Source of the DNA: DASZMX01 sp035551475
Lineage (GTDB): Bacteria > Verrucomicrobiota > Verrucomicrobiia > Limisphaerales > Palsa-1400
DNA length: 9,658 nucleotides
Direction: 5' to 3'
Assembly (NCBI GenBank): GCA_035551475.1
Contig: DASZMX010000121.1
Coordinates: forward strand, 1 to 9,658
Positions 1 through 7,852 of this stretch are shown here, piece after piece. The position numbers and the translations under genes were made by a program. Numbering within the stretch: the first letter of the stretch is position 1; each line of letters starts with the position of its first letter. The notes below the pieces were generated by a model. That model worked only from the letters and a program-made list of their open reading frames with translations, was not told the DNA's origin and made no database searches.

Positions 1-843
1 CCGCGTTACGATGGCAATTCCGCCTTGAATCTTTATTTGACGGAAATCGGCAAAACACCGCTCCTGACCGTGGAGGATGAAATCGTCCTCGCGGCCAAGA
101 TAAAAAAAGGCGACAAGAAGGCGCGCGAACACATGATCAAGGCCAACCTGCGCCTGGTCGTAAAAATCGCCCGCGACTATGAGTATTATGGGATGCCGCT
201 GCTTGATTTGATCAACGAAGGCAATATCGGGCTCATGAAGGCCGTGGAGCGCTTCGATCCTGCCAAAGGCGCGAAGTTCTCCACTTACGGCGCGTGGTGG
301 ATTAAGCAATCCATCAAGCGTGCGCTGGCGAATCAGTCGAAAACCATTCGGCTGCCCGTGCATGTCGTGGATAAGGTGGCCCACATTCGACGCGCGAGCA
401 TGAGGTTGCAGGAAATTTTTGGCCGTGAGCCGGACGATGATGAAATCGCCGGCGAACTCGGCATCTCTCCCAAACGCGTGCGCCAATACCGCGCCGCGGC
501 CATTGCGCCAATGTCGCTCGACGCTTCGCTCGGGGATGATGATTCCAACCGCATTGCCGACGTGGTGGAAGATGAGCGTGCGGAAACGCCCTACAAGGAG
601 TTGGAGGAGAAAACCAACACTTCCCTGGTGCGGGACATGTTGCGCAAACTCGATCCGCGCGAGGCGGCCATCCTGGGATTGCGCTTTAATCTCTCAGGGG
701 ACCGCGAGGAGACCCTGGAAGAAATTGGCAAGCGATTTGGGGTGACGCGCGAGCGCATCCGCCAAATCCAGGAAAACGCGTTGGGAAAATTGCGGCGCAT
801 GATCGAACGCCTGGAGCTGACGGGCGAACCCGAGAAGGCTTGA
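1..843 (+). CDS. RNA polymerase sigma-70 factor, primary-like (RpoD/SigA type), 5' partial
   Basis: Directs RNA polymerase core to promoters. The reading frame is open from base 1 (280 codons visible), and the residues before the TTG at 25 (DGNSAL) already match the sigma region 1.2 context, so the real start lies left of the window. Counting from base 1: region 1.2 LYLTEIG at about 11-17; region 2 at about 49-120, with NEGNIGLMKAVERFDP, then KFSTYGAWWIKQ (region 2.3/2.4, -10 melting and recognition) and the IRLP segment; region 3 in the middle, with a second helix-turn-helix-like ELGISPKRVRQY; region 4.2 helix-turn-helix at about 237-265 (LEEIGKRFGVTRERIRQI), which contacts the -35 element. 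It ends at TGA 841-843, whose bases form part of a candidate -35 box for the next gene. Strong match to primary or group 2 sigma factors. Whether it is the housekeeping sigma or a close paralogue cannot be decided, because region 1.1 would lie outside the window. Confidence 0.95.
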   Translation, partial: PRYDGNSALNLYLTEIGKTPLLTVEDEIVLAAKIKKGDKKAREHMIKANLRLVVKIARDYEYYGMPLLDLINEGNIGLMKAVERFDPAKGAKFSTYGAWWIKQSIKRALANQSKTIRLPVHVVDKVAHIRRASMRLQEIFGREPDDDEIAGELGISPKRVRQYRAAAIAPMSLDASLGDDDSNRIADVVEDERAETPYKELEEKTNTSLVRDMLRKLDPREAAILGLRFNLSGDREETLEEIGKRFGVTRERIRQIQENALGKLRRMIERLELTGEPEKA

Positions 844-867
844 CGCCCCGGGCGAGGGCTTTAGCGT
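840..867 (+). promoter_or_regulatory. Candidate sigma-70 promoter for the quinone oxidoreductase gene (leaderless geometry)
   Basis: TTGACG at 840-845 (5 of 6 to TTGACA), a 16-base spacer, TAGCGT at 862-867 (TAnnnT), then six bases to ATG 874. A start site seven bases after the -10 would fall on the A of the ATG. The -35 overlaps the sigma-factor stop codon. The same geometry recurs at 8392-8419. Seen by eye; no transcript data. Confidence 0.55.
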
Positions 868-873
868 GGCCCG

Positions 874-1830
874 ATGAAAGCGATTCGCGTTCATCAGTTC
901 GGCGGGCCGGAAGTTTTGCAATTGGAAGAGGTGCGCGAACCCAAACCGGGGCTGACGCAAGTTCTAATTCGCGCCCGCGCGATTGGCGTAAACCCGGTGG
1001 AAACGTATCTGCGCTCTGGCTCTAATCCCAAACTTCCCCTCCCCTACACGCCAGGCACCGACGCCGCTGGCGAAGTGATCGAGCGCGGCGCAGCCGTGCA
1101 CGACATCGCAGTTGGCGCGCGCGTCTATACCAGCGACACCGTGAGCGGCAGTTATGGCGAGTGGGTTTTGTGCGAAGCCACCGACGCGCATCATTTGCCC
1201 GACAAGATAACTTTCGCGCAAGGCGCCGCCATGAATATTCCTTACGCCACCGCCTACCGCGCGCTTTTTCAACGCGGCCAGGCGATTCCCGGCGAAACCG
1301 TTCTGATCCATGGCGCCAGCGGCGGCGTGGGCACAGCGGCCATCCAACTCGCACGCGCGGCGGGGCTCAGGATCATCGCCACCGCCGGTTCGACGCCGGG
1401 CCGCGCGCTGGCGCAGGAATTGGGCGCGCATCACGTCATCGATCACCACTCGCCGGACGCCGCAGCGCAAGTGCAAAAGCTCGCCCCGCAGGGCGTCAAT
1501 ATCATTTTGGAAATGCTCGCCAACGTGAACCTCGGGCAGGACCTGACCCTGCTGGCGCGGCACGGACGGGTCATCGTGATCGGCAGCCGTGGCAAGGTGG
1601 AAATCGATGCCCGCGAAGCCATGAAACGTGACGCCGACATACGCGGCATCATGCTTTTCCTGGCGACGCCTGAAGAAAAAGCCGCCATTCATGCCGCCCT
1701 TGGCGCCGGCTTGGAAAATGGCTCGTTGCGCCCCGTCATCAGCCGCGAAATTCCGCTCGCGCAAGCCGCCGAGGCGCACCGGCTCATCATGGCGGGAGGA
1801 GCCGCCGGAAAAATTGTGCTCACGCCTTAA
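874..1830 (+). CDS. NADPH:quinone oxidoreductase, zeta-crystallin-like (zinc-free MDR family)
   Basis: Soluble medium-chain reductase expected to use NADPH to reduce quinones or related alpha,beta-unsaturated carbonyls. The 318 residues fit the family (about 320-330). The N-terminal GroES-like half has GGPEVLQLEEV, then NPVETYLRSG and LPYTPGTDAAGEV, closely resembling CRYZ-type enzymes. The GHE zinc-ligand segment of alcohol dehydrogenases is replaced by PGTD, as expected for the zinc-free branch. The Rossmann half has the nucleotide loop GASGGVG at residues 147-153, followed by an ATAGST segment typical of NADPH binding. The C-terminus closes with GKIVLTP. The ATG at 874 is chosen because the family N-terminus (MKAIRVHQFGGPEVL) begins there. 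The nearest purine-rich block (GAGGG, 854-858) is about 15 bases away, too far for a normal ribosome binding site; see the promoter at 840-867. The exact substrate cannot be inferred. Confidence 0.93.
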   Translation: MKAIRVHQFGGPEVLQLEEVREPKPGLTQVLIRARAIGVNPVETYLRSGSNPKLPLPYTPGTDAAGEVIERGAAVHDIAVGARVYTSDTVSGSYGEWVLCEATDAHHLPDKITFAQGAAMNIPYATAYRALFQRGQAIPGETVLIHGASGGVGTAAIQLARAAGLRIIATAGSTPGRALAQELGAHHVIDHHSPDAAAQVQKLAPQGVNIILEMLANVNLGQDLTLLARHGRVIVIGSRGKVEIDAREAMKRDADIRGIMLFLATPEEKAAIHAALGAGLENGSLRPVISREIPLAQAAEAHRLIMAGGAAGKIVLTP

Positions 1831-1858
1831 TTGCCTTTTCCCGAGGCGTCTTTTCGTG

Positions 1859-1864
1859 TAGAAT
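1859..1864 (+). promoter_or_regulatory. Possible -10 element before the secreted-protein gene
   Basis: TAGAAT (5 of 6 to TATAAT) lies nine bases before ATG 1874, in the 43-base gap after the oxidoreductase. No good -35 sits at 16-18 bases; the best is TTTTCC at 1836-1841, and TTGCCT at 1831-1836 would need a 22-base spacer. If it is used, the mRNA leader would be only about three bases. Confidence 0.3.
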
Positions 1865-1873
1865 TGGCTCACC

Positions 1874-3574
1874 ATGAAAGCGTTTTCCTGTTTGGTCCGC
1901 GGCCTGATCGCGGGTGGCATCCTGCTCCTGGCCGCCGCCAACGCGCGGGCCAATGTTTACGCCACGGATTTAAAATTAAACGGTTCGGCCACACAGGCCT
2001 CCATTTCCGTGGGCAACGGCGCCCTCATTGGATACATCCTGAGCGATGACGCCACCCTAGGCGTAAGCATCAATATCCTTTCGAATAACACGCCGGTGCG
2101 CGTGATCACGGTGCCGACCAATGCTCTGGCTACACGCGGCACGGGCGTTTCGCTTGGAACCAACCTTGTGTTTTGGGACGGCAAAGATGATGAGGGCGCG
2201 GCGGTGGGCTTCGGCAATTTCACCTTCAAGGTGATGGCGGCGTCGGCCGGGCATGCCGATTGGACGCTGCTCACCACCAATGCCATCAAAACCACCAACG
2301 CCTCCGGCGACTACTACGCCTACGCGCCCCGCGGCATTGCGGTGGACAACGATTCCAACAGCCTTAGCTACGGCCGCGTCTTTGTCGGCAACGCCGCGAC
2401 TGGATTCAAGCCCGGCTCCATCGCGGGCGACAATGACACGATTTTGAAGTTTAACGCCGACGGCTCCGCCGCGGACGATGGCGCATTCGGTGATGGCGGA
2501 TACCCCATTGCCGATTATAACGACCGCCTCCCCGAGAAATTGCGCATGGGCGACGATGGGCGGCTTTACATGAATGACCGCACCTCGCAAGGTCAGACGG
2601 TCGCGGGCGAAATCGTGGCTTTCGATAAAGAGCTCACGACCAATGAAGTGGTTTTGAGTCAAAATAATTATCAGGACAACCCCTTTTTCTTCAGCCTGGA
2701 GCTGGATGACAACGGCGCCGGCTGGTTCGCCATGGATGTGACCACCGGCGGCACGAACGGCCAGGTTTGGCTGGGCGGTTATTCGGCCGGCGGCGCGGGC
2801 GGCTGGTTTTGGAACCTGGTCAACGGCATGGCGGATCCCACCGACGATATCGGCCAATGGGCGATTTACGCGGGCGCGGGGGGGAGTTTGAGCCTTGACG
2901 CTTCGGGTGGATTGATGGTGGACAAGCGCACCAATGTGTTCGTCAGCCAATACGTCGATGGCGCCGGCGCGCCCGACAATCGCTGCATGATGTTCACCAA
3001 CGTCGCGGGCGTGGCGCCGGAAACCAACGCCTTTTGGGCTGTCGGCGCCGGCGACGACACTTTTCAGGATGTGTTTGACACCACCATTGACTCGCGCTCC
3101 CAGCCGCATTATGTGGCTTGCGCCATGTCCGGCCCCAACGTGGGCGGCCTGCGCATTCTTAGCGCCACCAACGGCGCAACCCTGGCCGCAAATCTCGACC
3201 CGGCCAACACCTATTTCGCCACGGCTTGGGACAACGTGGGCAATCTTTACGCCGCGTGCGATTCGCTCCACGGCTGGCGCGTGTGGTCGCCGCCCTCCGG
3301 CCCCAACAGCTCCACCACCATCGGGCAGACGGTTTTGAAAACGGTCGATTCCCTGACAATTCTAAACGTCACGGACAAGGCGAACGTGATCACGGTGACA
3401 TTCACCGCGCCTTCCACCAACGCCCTCTCCAATTTCAAGCTCTACGGCTCCTCCGATGTGGTGGAGAACTACGCGGCGGAACCCGCGTCGTTCACCAATG
3501 GCGCCGTGGCCGGCGTGTTCATCGCCACCACCACCAACACTAGCCCCGTGCAATTTTACCGGATCAAGCGTTAA
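1874..3574 (+). CDS. Exported protein with FlgD-type Ig-like segment and propeller-like repeats, function unknown
   Basis: 566 residues. Residues 1-26 form a Sec signal peptide: MKAF, an Arg at 9, a hydrophobic core LIAGGILLLAAA, and a cleavage site ARA|N after residue 26. From about 27-130 the pattern (IGYILSDDA, SINILSNN, VFWDGKDDEGAAVGFGNFTFKV) resembles a FlgD-like Ig domain. The middle has spaced segments typical of NHL or SMP-30-like beta-propeller blades: GIAVDNDSNSLSYGRVFVGNA, DGRLYMNDR, GGLMVDKRTNVFVSQ and AWDNVGNLYAACD. The last 75 or so residues form a beta-rich domain ending in QFYRIKR, an ending I associate with exported proteins of Verrucomicrobiota. No catalytic motif is seen. 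It is rich in Asn, Thr, Gly and Asp and poor in Cys. It lies 24 bases before mgtA on the same strand, but nothing in it suggests a role in magnesium. Likely periplasmic, cell-surface or secreted. The fold assignment is inference. Confidence 0.85.
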   Translation: MKAFSCLVRGLIAGGILLLAAANARANVYATDLKLNGSATQASISVGNGALIGYILSDDATLGVSINILSNNTPVRVITVPTNALATRGTGVSLGTNLVFWDGKDDEGAAVGFGNFTFKVMAASAGHADWTLLTTNAIKTTNASGDYYAYAPRGIAVDNDSNSLSYGRVFVGNAATGFKPGSIAGDNDTILKFNADGSAADDGAFGDGGYPIADYNDRLPEKLRMGDDGRLYMNDRTSQGQTVAGEIVAFDKELTTNEVVLSQNNYQDNPFFFSLELDDNGAGWFAMDVTTGGTNGQVWLGGYSAGGAGGWFWNLVNGMADPTDDIGQWAIYAGAGGSLSLDASGGLMVDKRTNVFVSQYVDGAGAPDNRCMMFTNVAGVAPETNAFWAVGAGDDTFQDVFDTTIDSRSQPHYVACAMSGPNVGGLRILSATNGATLAANLDPANTYFATAWDNVGNLYAACDSLHGWRVWSPPSGPNSSTTIGQTVLKTVDSLTILNVTDKANVITVTFTAPSTNALSNFKLYGSSDVVENYAAEPASFTNGAVAGVFIATTTNTSPVQFYRIKR

Positions 3575-3598
3575 CGGCGCCCGGGAACCCGCCACACC

Positions 3599-6292
3599 AT
3601 GCCTACGGCCGAAAAATCCGGCGCCGCCCCCGCCCCCACGACCGCGCCGAAAAAGAAAGGCCCGATGACGGCCTCCGTGCGCTTGACTGAATTGGCGCGC
3701 AAGGATGCCGCGGAAACTCTGCGCGCGCTCGAAACCTCCATGGAAGGGCTGACGGAAACCGCCGCCGCCATTCGCCTGGAAAAACACGGCCCCAACGAAG
3801 TGGCCGCCGAACGCCACAACACCTGGGCGGGCCGGCTGTATCACGCCGTTTTAAATCCGCTGGTCATTCTTCTTTCCGTTCTCGCCATCATCACTTTCTG
3901 GACGGCCCATGAAGCTTCCGACGTGGTCGGCGGATGGATCATGGTGGCCATGGTGGTGCTCGGCGTGGCCCTGCGCTTTATTCAGGAATCCAAAGCCGAT
4001 TCCGCCGCCGCCAAGCTGAAAGCGATGATCAAGGTCACCGCCACTGTGGTGCGCGACGGACGGCCCCAGGAAATTCCCTTGCGCCAACTCGTTTCCGGTG
4101 ACGTGGTGAAATTGTCCGCCGGCGACATGATTCCCGGCGATGTGCGGGTCGTCAGCTCGAAGGATTTATTCATCGTGCAAGCCACGCTCACCGGCGAATC
4201 CATGCCCGTGGAAAAGTTCGACGCCCGCGAAACCCGCGAGAACATCAGCCCCATCGAATTCTCCAATCTCTGCTTCCTCGGCACCAGTGTGGAGAGCGGC
4301 ACCGCCCTGGCGGTCATTGTGGAAACCGGCGCGCATACCTACCTGGGAACGATGGCGCGGAGCATGTCCGGCGGGCTCGTGGAAACAAGTTTTGACAAGG
4401 GAGTCAAACGCTTTACCTGGCTGATGCTGCGCTTCATGGCGGTGATGGCGCCCTTGGTGTTCCTGATCAACGGCTTGACCAAGCATGATTGGAAAGAAGC
4501 GTTCTTTTTCGCGCTCGCCGTGGCGGTCGGTTTGACGCCGGAAATGCTGCCCATGATCATCTCCGTCTGCCTCTCCAAAGGCGCGATGGCGATGGCCGAC
4601 AAAAAAGTGATCGTCAAGCGTCTCAACTCCATCCAGAACTTCGGGGCCATGGACGTCCTCTGCACCGACAAGACGGGGACGCTGACGCTCGACCACGTCA
4701 TTTTGGAAATTCATTGCGACGTTTTCAAAAAGGAAAGCCACACTGTCCTCAAGGACGCTTTTTTGATCAGCCATTTCCAGACCGGCCTGAAAAACGTGCT
4801 GGACCGCGCGGTATTGGAGAACGAGCAGGCCAAAAAACTTTCCACAGACAATTATCGGAAGGTGGACGAAATCCCGTTCGATTTTTCGCGGCGCATGATG
4901 TCGGTGATTGTGGAAACGCCGGATGGCGAATACGAGCTGATCACCAAAGGCGCGCCGGAAGCCGTCTTCGCGCGCTGCAGCCAGTTTGAGAGCGAGTGCG
5001 AATATTTCCCGATGGAGCCCATTTTGATGGGCGACCTCGTGCAGGAATACAACGACCTCAGCGCGGACGGCTTTCGCGTCCTGGCGGTGGCCTCCAAAAA
5101 AGTCGAGAAACGCGCCGCCTACTCCAAGGCCGATGAAGGGGAACTGATTTTGAAGGGTTACATCGCCTTCCTCGATCCCCCGAAGGAGACGGCGAAAAAA
5201 GCCATTGCCGCCCTGCAACAACACGGCGTGCGCTGCAAGGTTCTCACCGGCGACAATGATCTCGTCACCCGCAAGGTGTGCAGCGAAGTGGGGCTCGATG
5301 CGGGCCAAATTCTTCTTGGCAACACGGTCGAAGGCATGAACGACCAGCAATTGTCGGCCGCCGTGGAGACGACCCACGTGTTCGCCCGCCTCTCGCCCAC
5401 GCACAAGCAGCGCGTGATTGAGGCCCTGCGCCGCAACGGGCACGTCGTCGGGTTCATGGGCGATGGCATCAATGACGCGCCGGCCTTGCGCGCGGCGGAC
5501 GTCGGCATTTCCGTCGATAACGCGGTGGACATCGCCAAGGAATCCGCGGACATGATCCTGCTGGAAAAGAGCCTGCTCGTGCTGGAGGAAGGCGTGCTCG
5601 AAGGGCGCAAAGTTTTCATCAATATCCTGAAATACATCCGCATGGGCGCCAGCTCGAGTTTCGGCAACATGTTCAGCATGATTGGCGCGAGCGCGCTCTT
5701 TCAATTCCTGCCGATCCTGCCCATTCAATTATTGACAAACAATTTGCTCTACGATTTTTCGCAGGTGCCGATTCCCACGGACAACGTGGGACCGGAACAA
5801 ATCGTCAAGCCGCAGCCGTGGGACATGGGGCAGATCACGCGCTTTATATTTTTTGTCGGGCCGATCAGCTCCATTTTCGATTACACCACGTTTGCGCTGA
5901 TGTGGTTTGTCTTCAAGTGCCGGCTGGACCTCGTTCCACCGCTCGAATTGGCCGGCCGTTTCACCCATGCCGATCCCGACCACACCTACCGCGCCGCGCT
6001 CTTTCAGACCGGCTGGTTCGTCGAATCGATCATGACCCAGACCCTGATCATTCACGTCATTCGCACGCGGCGAATTCCTTTCATTCACGGCCGCGCCAGC
6101 GTGCCGCTGACGATCACGACGGTTTTGATCATGGCCATCGGCGCCTATTTGCCGTTCTCGCCGGTTGGACCCATGCTGGGATTCGTGCCGCTGCCGGGTT
6201 TATATTGGCCGCTGATTCTGCTCACCTTGTTCTGTTACGTCGTCCTGACGCAACTGGTGAAGGCGTGGTTAATTCGTCGAAATTGGATGTAG
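3599..6292 (+). CDS. mgtA: Magnesium-translocating P-type ATPase (MgtA/MgtB type, P3B)
   Basis: Inner-membrane ATP-driven Mg2+ importer. The 897 residues match the usual length (E. coli MgtA 898). Motifs by residue: actuator TGES 198-201; TM4 PEMLPMI starting at 314; phosphorylation DKTGT with Asp357, preceded by the MgtA-typical NFGAMDVLCT; SHFQTGLKN in the N domain; nucleotide-binding KGAPE 450-454; hinge GDGINDAP 621-628; and TM6 NNLLYDFSQ, characteristic of the Mg2+ branch. Hydrophobic segments fit ten membrane helices, with the last few after about residue 740. All catalytic residues are present, so it should be active. ATG 3599 gives an Ala/Pro/Lys-rich leader. ATG 3665 (Met23) is a real alternative, since AAAGG lies four bases before it at 3656-3660. 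The 24-base upstream gap leaves no room for a long Mg2+-sensing leader such as that of Salmonella mgtA. The stop TAG abuts the murJ stop on the other strand. Confidence 0.95.
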   Translation: MPTAEKSGAAPAPTTAPKKKGPMTASVRLTELARKDAAETLRALETSMEGLTETAAAIRLEKHGPNEVAAERHNTWAGRLYHAVLNPLVILLSVLAIITFWTAHEASDVVGGWIMVAMVVLGVALRFIQESKADSAAAKLKAMIKVTATVVRDGRPQEIPLRQLVSGDVVKLSAGDMIPGDVRVVSSKDLFIVQATLTGESMPVEKFDARETRENISPIEFSNLCFLGTSVESGTALAVIVETGAHTYLGTMARSMSGGLVETSFDKGVKRFTWLMLRFMAVMAPLVFLINGLTKHDWKEAFFFALAVAVGLTPEMLPMIISVCLSKGAMAMADKKVIVKRLNSIQNFGAMDVLCTDKTGTLTLDHVILEIHCDVFKKESHTVLKDAFLISHFQTGLKNVLDRAVLENEQAKKLSTDNYRKVDEIPFDFSRRMMSVIVETPDGEYELITKGAPEAVFARCSQFESECEYFPMEPILMGDLVQEYNDLSADGFRVLAVASKKVEKRAAYSKADEGELILKGYIAFLDPPKETAKKAIAALQQHGVRCKVLTGDNDLVTRKVCSEVGLDAGQILLGNTVEGMNDQQLSAAVETTHVFARLSPTHKQRVIEALRRNGHVVGFMGDGINDAPALRAADVGISVDNAVDIAKESADMILLEKSLLVLEEGVLEGRKVFINILKYIRMGASSSFGNMFSMIGASALFQFLPILPIQLLTNNLLYDFSQVPIPTDNVGPEQIVKPQPWDMGQITRFIFFVGPISSIFDYTTFALMWFVFKCRLDLVPPLELAGRFTHADPDHTYRAALFQTGWFVESIMTQTLIIHVIRTRRIPFIHGRASVPLTITTVLIMAIGAYLPFSPVGPMLGFVPLPGLYWPLILLTLFCYVVLTQLVKAWLIRRNWM

Positions 6293-6295
6293 CTA
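6290..6295. other. Abutting convergent stop codons forming the palindrome TAGCTA
   Basis: TAG 6290-6292 ends mgtA on the plus strand, and CTA 6293-6295 is the TAG of murJ on the minus strand. There is no intergenic base and no hairpin with a T-run near the junction on either strand. Any transcription terminator must lie inside the opposing gene or be factor-dependent. Confidence 0.9.
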
Positions 6296-7852
6296 TTTTA
6301 CGCGCGACCGCGCCAACGCCACGACCTCGCGCGCCGAAGGAACTTTCAGCCACACGGTCAATGCGAGGTAAGCCACGCTGGCCGTAAGAAGAGGCACAAA
6401 GACTTCGCCGAGGCGCTGCGGCAACGCGGTATGGCCGATGTAATGCGTCCAAATGCGCCGCAGGCCATAGGAAATCACCCCCGCCGCGACACACGCCCCC
6501 GCCAGCGACGGGAATTGCGCGACGCACGGCGCCATTTCCAGCGTGCGCAATTTCTTGCGCAGCGCAAAGGTCAGGAGCGCCAGATTGCAAAACGAACTGA
6601 GGCTATTGGCGACACCCAAGGCCCCGGCGCCCAAATGGAAGCCAAAGAGCAGAAAGGCCGTAAATGCCAAATTCAACACCAGACAAAATATGCTGATCTT
6701 GGCCGGCGTCTTCACATCTTCGAGCGCATAAAAAGCGCGCGCCAGGATATTGACGAGCGAGAAGGAAATCAGTCCCGGCACGAGGCAAGCCAGGGCAAAA
6801 CTCACCTGCTCCGTGGCGGCGGCGCGAAAACTCCCGTGCTGGAAAAGCAGGCGCACAATCGGCTCCGCCAGCGTAAACAACAACACCGACGCAAGTAGAT
6901 TAATGTAGATGAGGTAACTGACGCCTTCCCGCAACGTGGCGCGAAACTGGCCATAATTCTTCTCGACTGCCAGCGACGACAACGTCGGCAGGAGAAACGT
7001 AGCGAGGGAGAGGCCGACGACGCCCTGCGGCAATTCCATCAGGCGCACGGCATATTGAAAGATGGCGACAATCGGCCCGTTTTCGCCGAAGGCGAGGCTC
7101 TGTGTCACCAGGACGTTGATTTGAAAGGCGGCCACGCCAATCGAGCTGGGAATCATTTTGATCAGGACTTCGCGCACGATCGGATCGCCCCACGGCGAAA
7201 TCCATTGAAAGCGAAATCCCTCCTTGTGCAACGTGGGAAGCTGAAAGGAAGCCTGCGCGATGCCGGCCACAATCACGCCGATGGCCAGCCCGAAAACCTG
7301 CGTGGAAAGCGTCGCTCCCAGGCGCGGCGCCAGCAGCAGAACGGACGCAATCATCACCACGTTCAGCAGCGCCGCTCCCAGCGCTGGAATAAAAAAATGT
7401 CCGCGGGCATTGCAGATGCCAATCAAGACCGCGGCCACGCAGGCCAAAGTCATGTAGGGAAACATCAGCCGCATGAGTTGCAGCATGAGCCGCGTTTCCT
7501 GCGACCAAATATGGCAGGCCAGCGCGATCGTGATGCCGATCATTGCGACTACCGCGACCCCTCCCGCCGCCACCACCAGCGCCGAGAGCACGGCGTTGGC
7601 CGCACGCCACATCGCGGTTTCGCCGTCGTTCTTTTCCTTGGCCTTGAAGATGGGGATGAAGGCCGCCGTCAAAGCCCCCTCGCCCAGCAGGCGCCGGAAT
7701 AAATTGGGCGCCATGAACGCGTAGAAAAACGCCGCCGCCTCCGGCGAAATGCCCATGAACGAGGCGTAAAAGAATTCCCGCACCAGGCCAAGAATCCGGC
7801 TGAGCATCGTCGCCGCGCCAATTCCCCCGGAAGATTTGAGCAGTTTGGACAT
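6293..7852 (-). CDS. murJ: Lipid II flippase MurJ (MOP superfamily)
   Basis: Moves lipid-linked peptidoglycan precursor across the inner membrane. It has 519 residues (E. coli MurJ 511), with hydrophobic segments throughout consistent with 14 helices. The N-terminus SSGGIGAATMLSRILGLVRE is the classic family start. Cavity arginines are kept: R19, R25 and R53 align with E. coli R18, R24 and R52, and R270 in YAVRLMELPQGVVG matches E. coli R270. E26 replaces D25. E. coli D39 of the DAFF motif is A40 here (EAAAFF). The ATG at 7850-7852 shares its A with the folA stop (TGATG), so translation is probably coupled to folA; no Shine-Dalgarno sequence is seen. Its TAG stop directly faces the mgtA stop. 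High confidence in the family; the function follows from the conserved residues. Confidence 0.95.
   Translation of the reverse strand: MSKLLKSSGGIGAATMLSRILGLVREFFYASFMGISPEAAAFFYAFMAPNLFRRLLGEGALTAAFIPIFKAKEKNDGETAMWRAANAVLSALVVAAGGVAVVAMIGITIALACHIWSQETRLMLQLMRLMFPYMTLACVAAVLIGICNARGHFFIPALGAALLNVVMIASVLLLAPRLGATLSTQVFGLAIGVIVAGIAQASFQLPTLHKEGFRFQWISPWGDPIVREVLIKMIPSSIGVAAFQINVLVTQSLAFGENGPIVAIFQYAVRLMELPQGVVGLSLATFLLPTLSSLAVEKNYGQFRATLREGVSYLIYINLLASVLLFTLAEPIVRLLFQHGSFRAAATEQVSFALACLVPGLISFSLVNILARAFYALEDVKTPAKISIFCLVLNLAFTAFLLFGFHLGAGALGVANSLSSFCNLALLTFALRKKLRTLEMAPCVAQFPSLAGACVAAGVISYGLRRIWTHYIGHTALPQRLGEVFVPLLTASVAYLALTVWLKVPSAREVVALARSRVK

Noticed and set aside
25..27. TTG as the start of the sigma factor
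   Set aside because: The frame is open upstream to base 1 and the residues before it fit sigma region 1.2, so the gene continues beyond the window.
964..1953. Open frame of 329 codons antisense to the oxidoreductase
   Set aside because: Arg/Ala/Gly-rich translation with no family resemblance; the sense gene is clear and full length.
2057..3271. Open frame of 404 codons antisense to the exported protein
   Set aside because: Low-complexity Ala/Gly/Val/His composition with no domain pattern; the plus strand carries a signal peptide and a coherent protein.
3576..3593. GGCG...CGCC inverted repeat before mgtA as a terminator
   Set aside because: The stem is only four pairs and no T-run follows; too weak to call.
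4166..5728. Open frame of 520 codons on the minus strand inside mgtA
   Set aside because: The protein has His/Gln/Ala/Gly-rich composition with no motif and lies fully antisense to a complete, motif-rich ATPase. Typical of GC-rich shadow frames.
7055..7702. Plus-strand open frame inside murJ
   Set aside because: Polar Arg/Gln/His-rich translation mirroring hydrophobic MurJ codons; no start context.
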